Part shown: positions 63,488 through 64,000 of the stretch, in pieces
Numbering within the stretch: position 1 is the first letter of the stretch
Layout of the letters: each line of letters begins with the position of its first letter
Assembly (NCBI GenBank): GCA_964526475.1
Contig: CAZGKF010000011.1
Coordinates: 1 to 64,000 of the forward strand
DNA length: 64,000 nt
Direction: 5' to 3'
Source of the DNA: CAYVTV01 sp964526475
Lineage (GTDB): Bacteria; Bacteroidota; Bacteroidia; Bacteroidales; GCA-2748055
The notes under the pieces: model-generated
What the model saw: only the letters and a program-made list of their open reading frames with translations
The model's database searches: none
Told to the model about the DNA's origin: nothing
Made by a program: the position numbers and the translations under genes

Positions 63488-64000
63488 ATGGAACAACAAA
63501 CGCTTCTGTCCGTTATAGCAACAGATACCTTAAAAGGGCTTTCGTCTCAACCCAAATATTTGTTATCCAAATATTTTTATGATGATGTGGGGAGTGTCAT
63601 TTTTCAGGATATCATGAAAATGCCGGAATACTACCTTACCGATTGTGAGTTTGAAATCTTTTCCAATCAAAAAAATGAAATCACTAAAGCATTTCTCCAG
63701 GGAGGCTCCACTTTTGATTTGATTGAACTCGGTCCGGGTGATGGGATGAAAACAAAAATCCTTTTGCAGCACATGGTGGAACAATCAATCGATTTTCGCT
63801 ACATACCTTTTGATATCAGTCAAAAATCCAACATCGAACTGGTGAAAAGCCTTCATTCTGAATTGCCTGCACTTAAAGTGAATGCTAAAACAGGAGATTA
63901 TTTTCAGGTAGCGAATAAGTTAAACAGATACACTGACTTGCGAAAGATCATTCTGTTTCTGGGTTCCAACATAGGAAATTTTTCAGATGATGAAATAAGC
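63488..64000 (+). CDS. egtD: L-histidine N-alpha-methyltransferase EgtD, partial at window end
   Basis: The frame runs open from ATG 63488 to the window edge (171 codons, no stop). It matches the EgtD family: YLLSKYFYDDVGSVIFQDIM and MPEYYLTDCEFEIF at the N-terminus, the SAM motif IELGPGDGMKTK, and LFLGSNIGNF. EgtD trimethylates histidine to hercynine, the first step to ergothioneine. The C-terminal half lies beyond the window. An egtB-like partner would be expected next (inference). Confidence 0.88.
   Translation, partial: MEQQTLLSVIATDTLKGLSSQPKYLLSKYFYDDVGSVIFQDIMKMPEYYLTDCEFEIFSNQKNEITKAFLQGGSTFDLIELGPGDGMKTKILLQHMVEQSIDFRYIPFDISQKSNIELVKSLHSELPALKVNAKTGDYFQVANKLNRYTDLRKIILFLGSNIGNFSDDEIS

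Noticed and set aside
63322..63531. Tandem duplication of the egtD start
   Set aside because: The copies are identical and separated by exactly 100 N, which fits overlapping contig ends better than a real duplication.
1..64000. Prophage or complete defence island
   Set aside because: No phage structural, packaging or integrase genes are seen, and the only defence-related items are the AbiEii-type pair and an HsdM remnant.

Overview
The window looks like a chromosome segment of an uncultured or little-studied member of the Bacteroidota, most likely Bacteroidales/Marinilabiliales. The DNA is AT-rich. Most genes lack a Shine-Dalgarno sequence, and several starts are preceded by the Bacteroidota -7 promoter element TAnnTTTG, for example at 6418, 15851, 19438 and 30314. 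The gene families and the order ftsX - DUF3098 - uppP - truB - queA are typical of this group. A 100-N scaffold gap at 63377-63476 shows that this is a draft assembly.

Region 1 (about 0-20 kb) is conserved housekeeping: an OmpA-type lipoprotein, an oxidoreductase, a USP/rdgB pair, an adenylate cyclase with a worn HD-like tail, ilvE, the ftsX-uppP-truB-queA-GH3 run, a deoxynucleoside kinase, tRNA-Asn, an adenosine kinase-like gene, a lone receiver domain, and the yceD-rpmF-plsX-fabH lipid/ribosome operon. Region 2 (about 18.5-35 kb) holds a Dabb protein, a surface carboxypeptidase-regulatory-like protein, an ankyrin lipoprotein, an AbgT and two MFS transporters, tandem Hsp20 genes, argG, a TPR protein, and hypothetical genes. 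It ends at a tRNA-Arg flanked by a type I methylase remnant joined to a REP-associated transposase.

Region 3 (about 36-64 kb) is accessory and metabolic. It carries zwf-pgl (oxidative pentose phosphate entry), a sigma factor with a small zinc-binding partner, an NrtS-AhpD fusion, a rhodanese-thioredoxin fusion, NDH-2, a GH15 glucosidase/trehalase, an aquaporin, a GMC oxidoreductase, a VOC protein, a YHS protein, an SDR, an 880-residue MGH1-like glucosidase, an AbiEii-type toxin pair, and a sulfurtransferase-DUF427-EgtD set. Together these suggest hydrolysis of storage or compatible-solute glucosides, oxidation of the glucose, NADPH supply and thiol/redox defence. From about 45.7 to 58.2 kb the codons look visibly richer in G+C than the surroundings, which may mean acquisition.

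The most unusual feature is a series of deletion or fusion scars. I recognise a truncated PfkB kinase (18.6 kb), a bile-acid symporter lacking its middle (28.4 kb), an HsdM-transposase joint (35.2 kb), a thioredoxin/outer-membrane-protein chimera (43.5 kb), an IS200 transposase-transaldolase chimera (47.3 kb), a debranching enzyme lacking its middle (49.9 kb), an NnrE/MerA mosaic (59.8 kb) and a redoxin lacking its middle (61.1 kb). Five of the eight joints keep an open frame. This is either real deletional decay with gene fusion or collapse during assembly, and read mapping across the joints would decide. I found no complete, clearly new defence or biosynthetic system. The best candidates for new biology are the cyclase-HD protein, the 33.5-kb cyclase-fold-like protein, the NrtS-AhpD fusion, and the transposase gene that carries its own REP-like palindrome and hexamer repeat.
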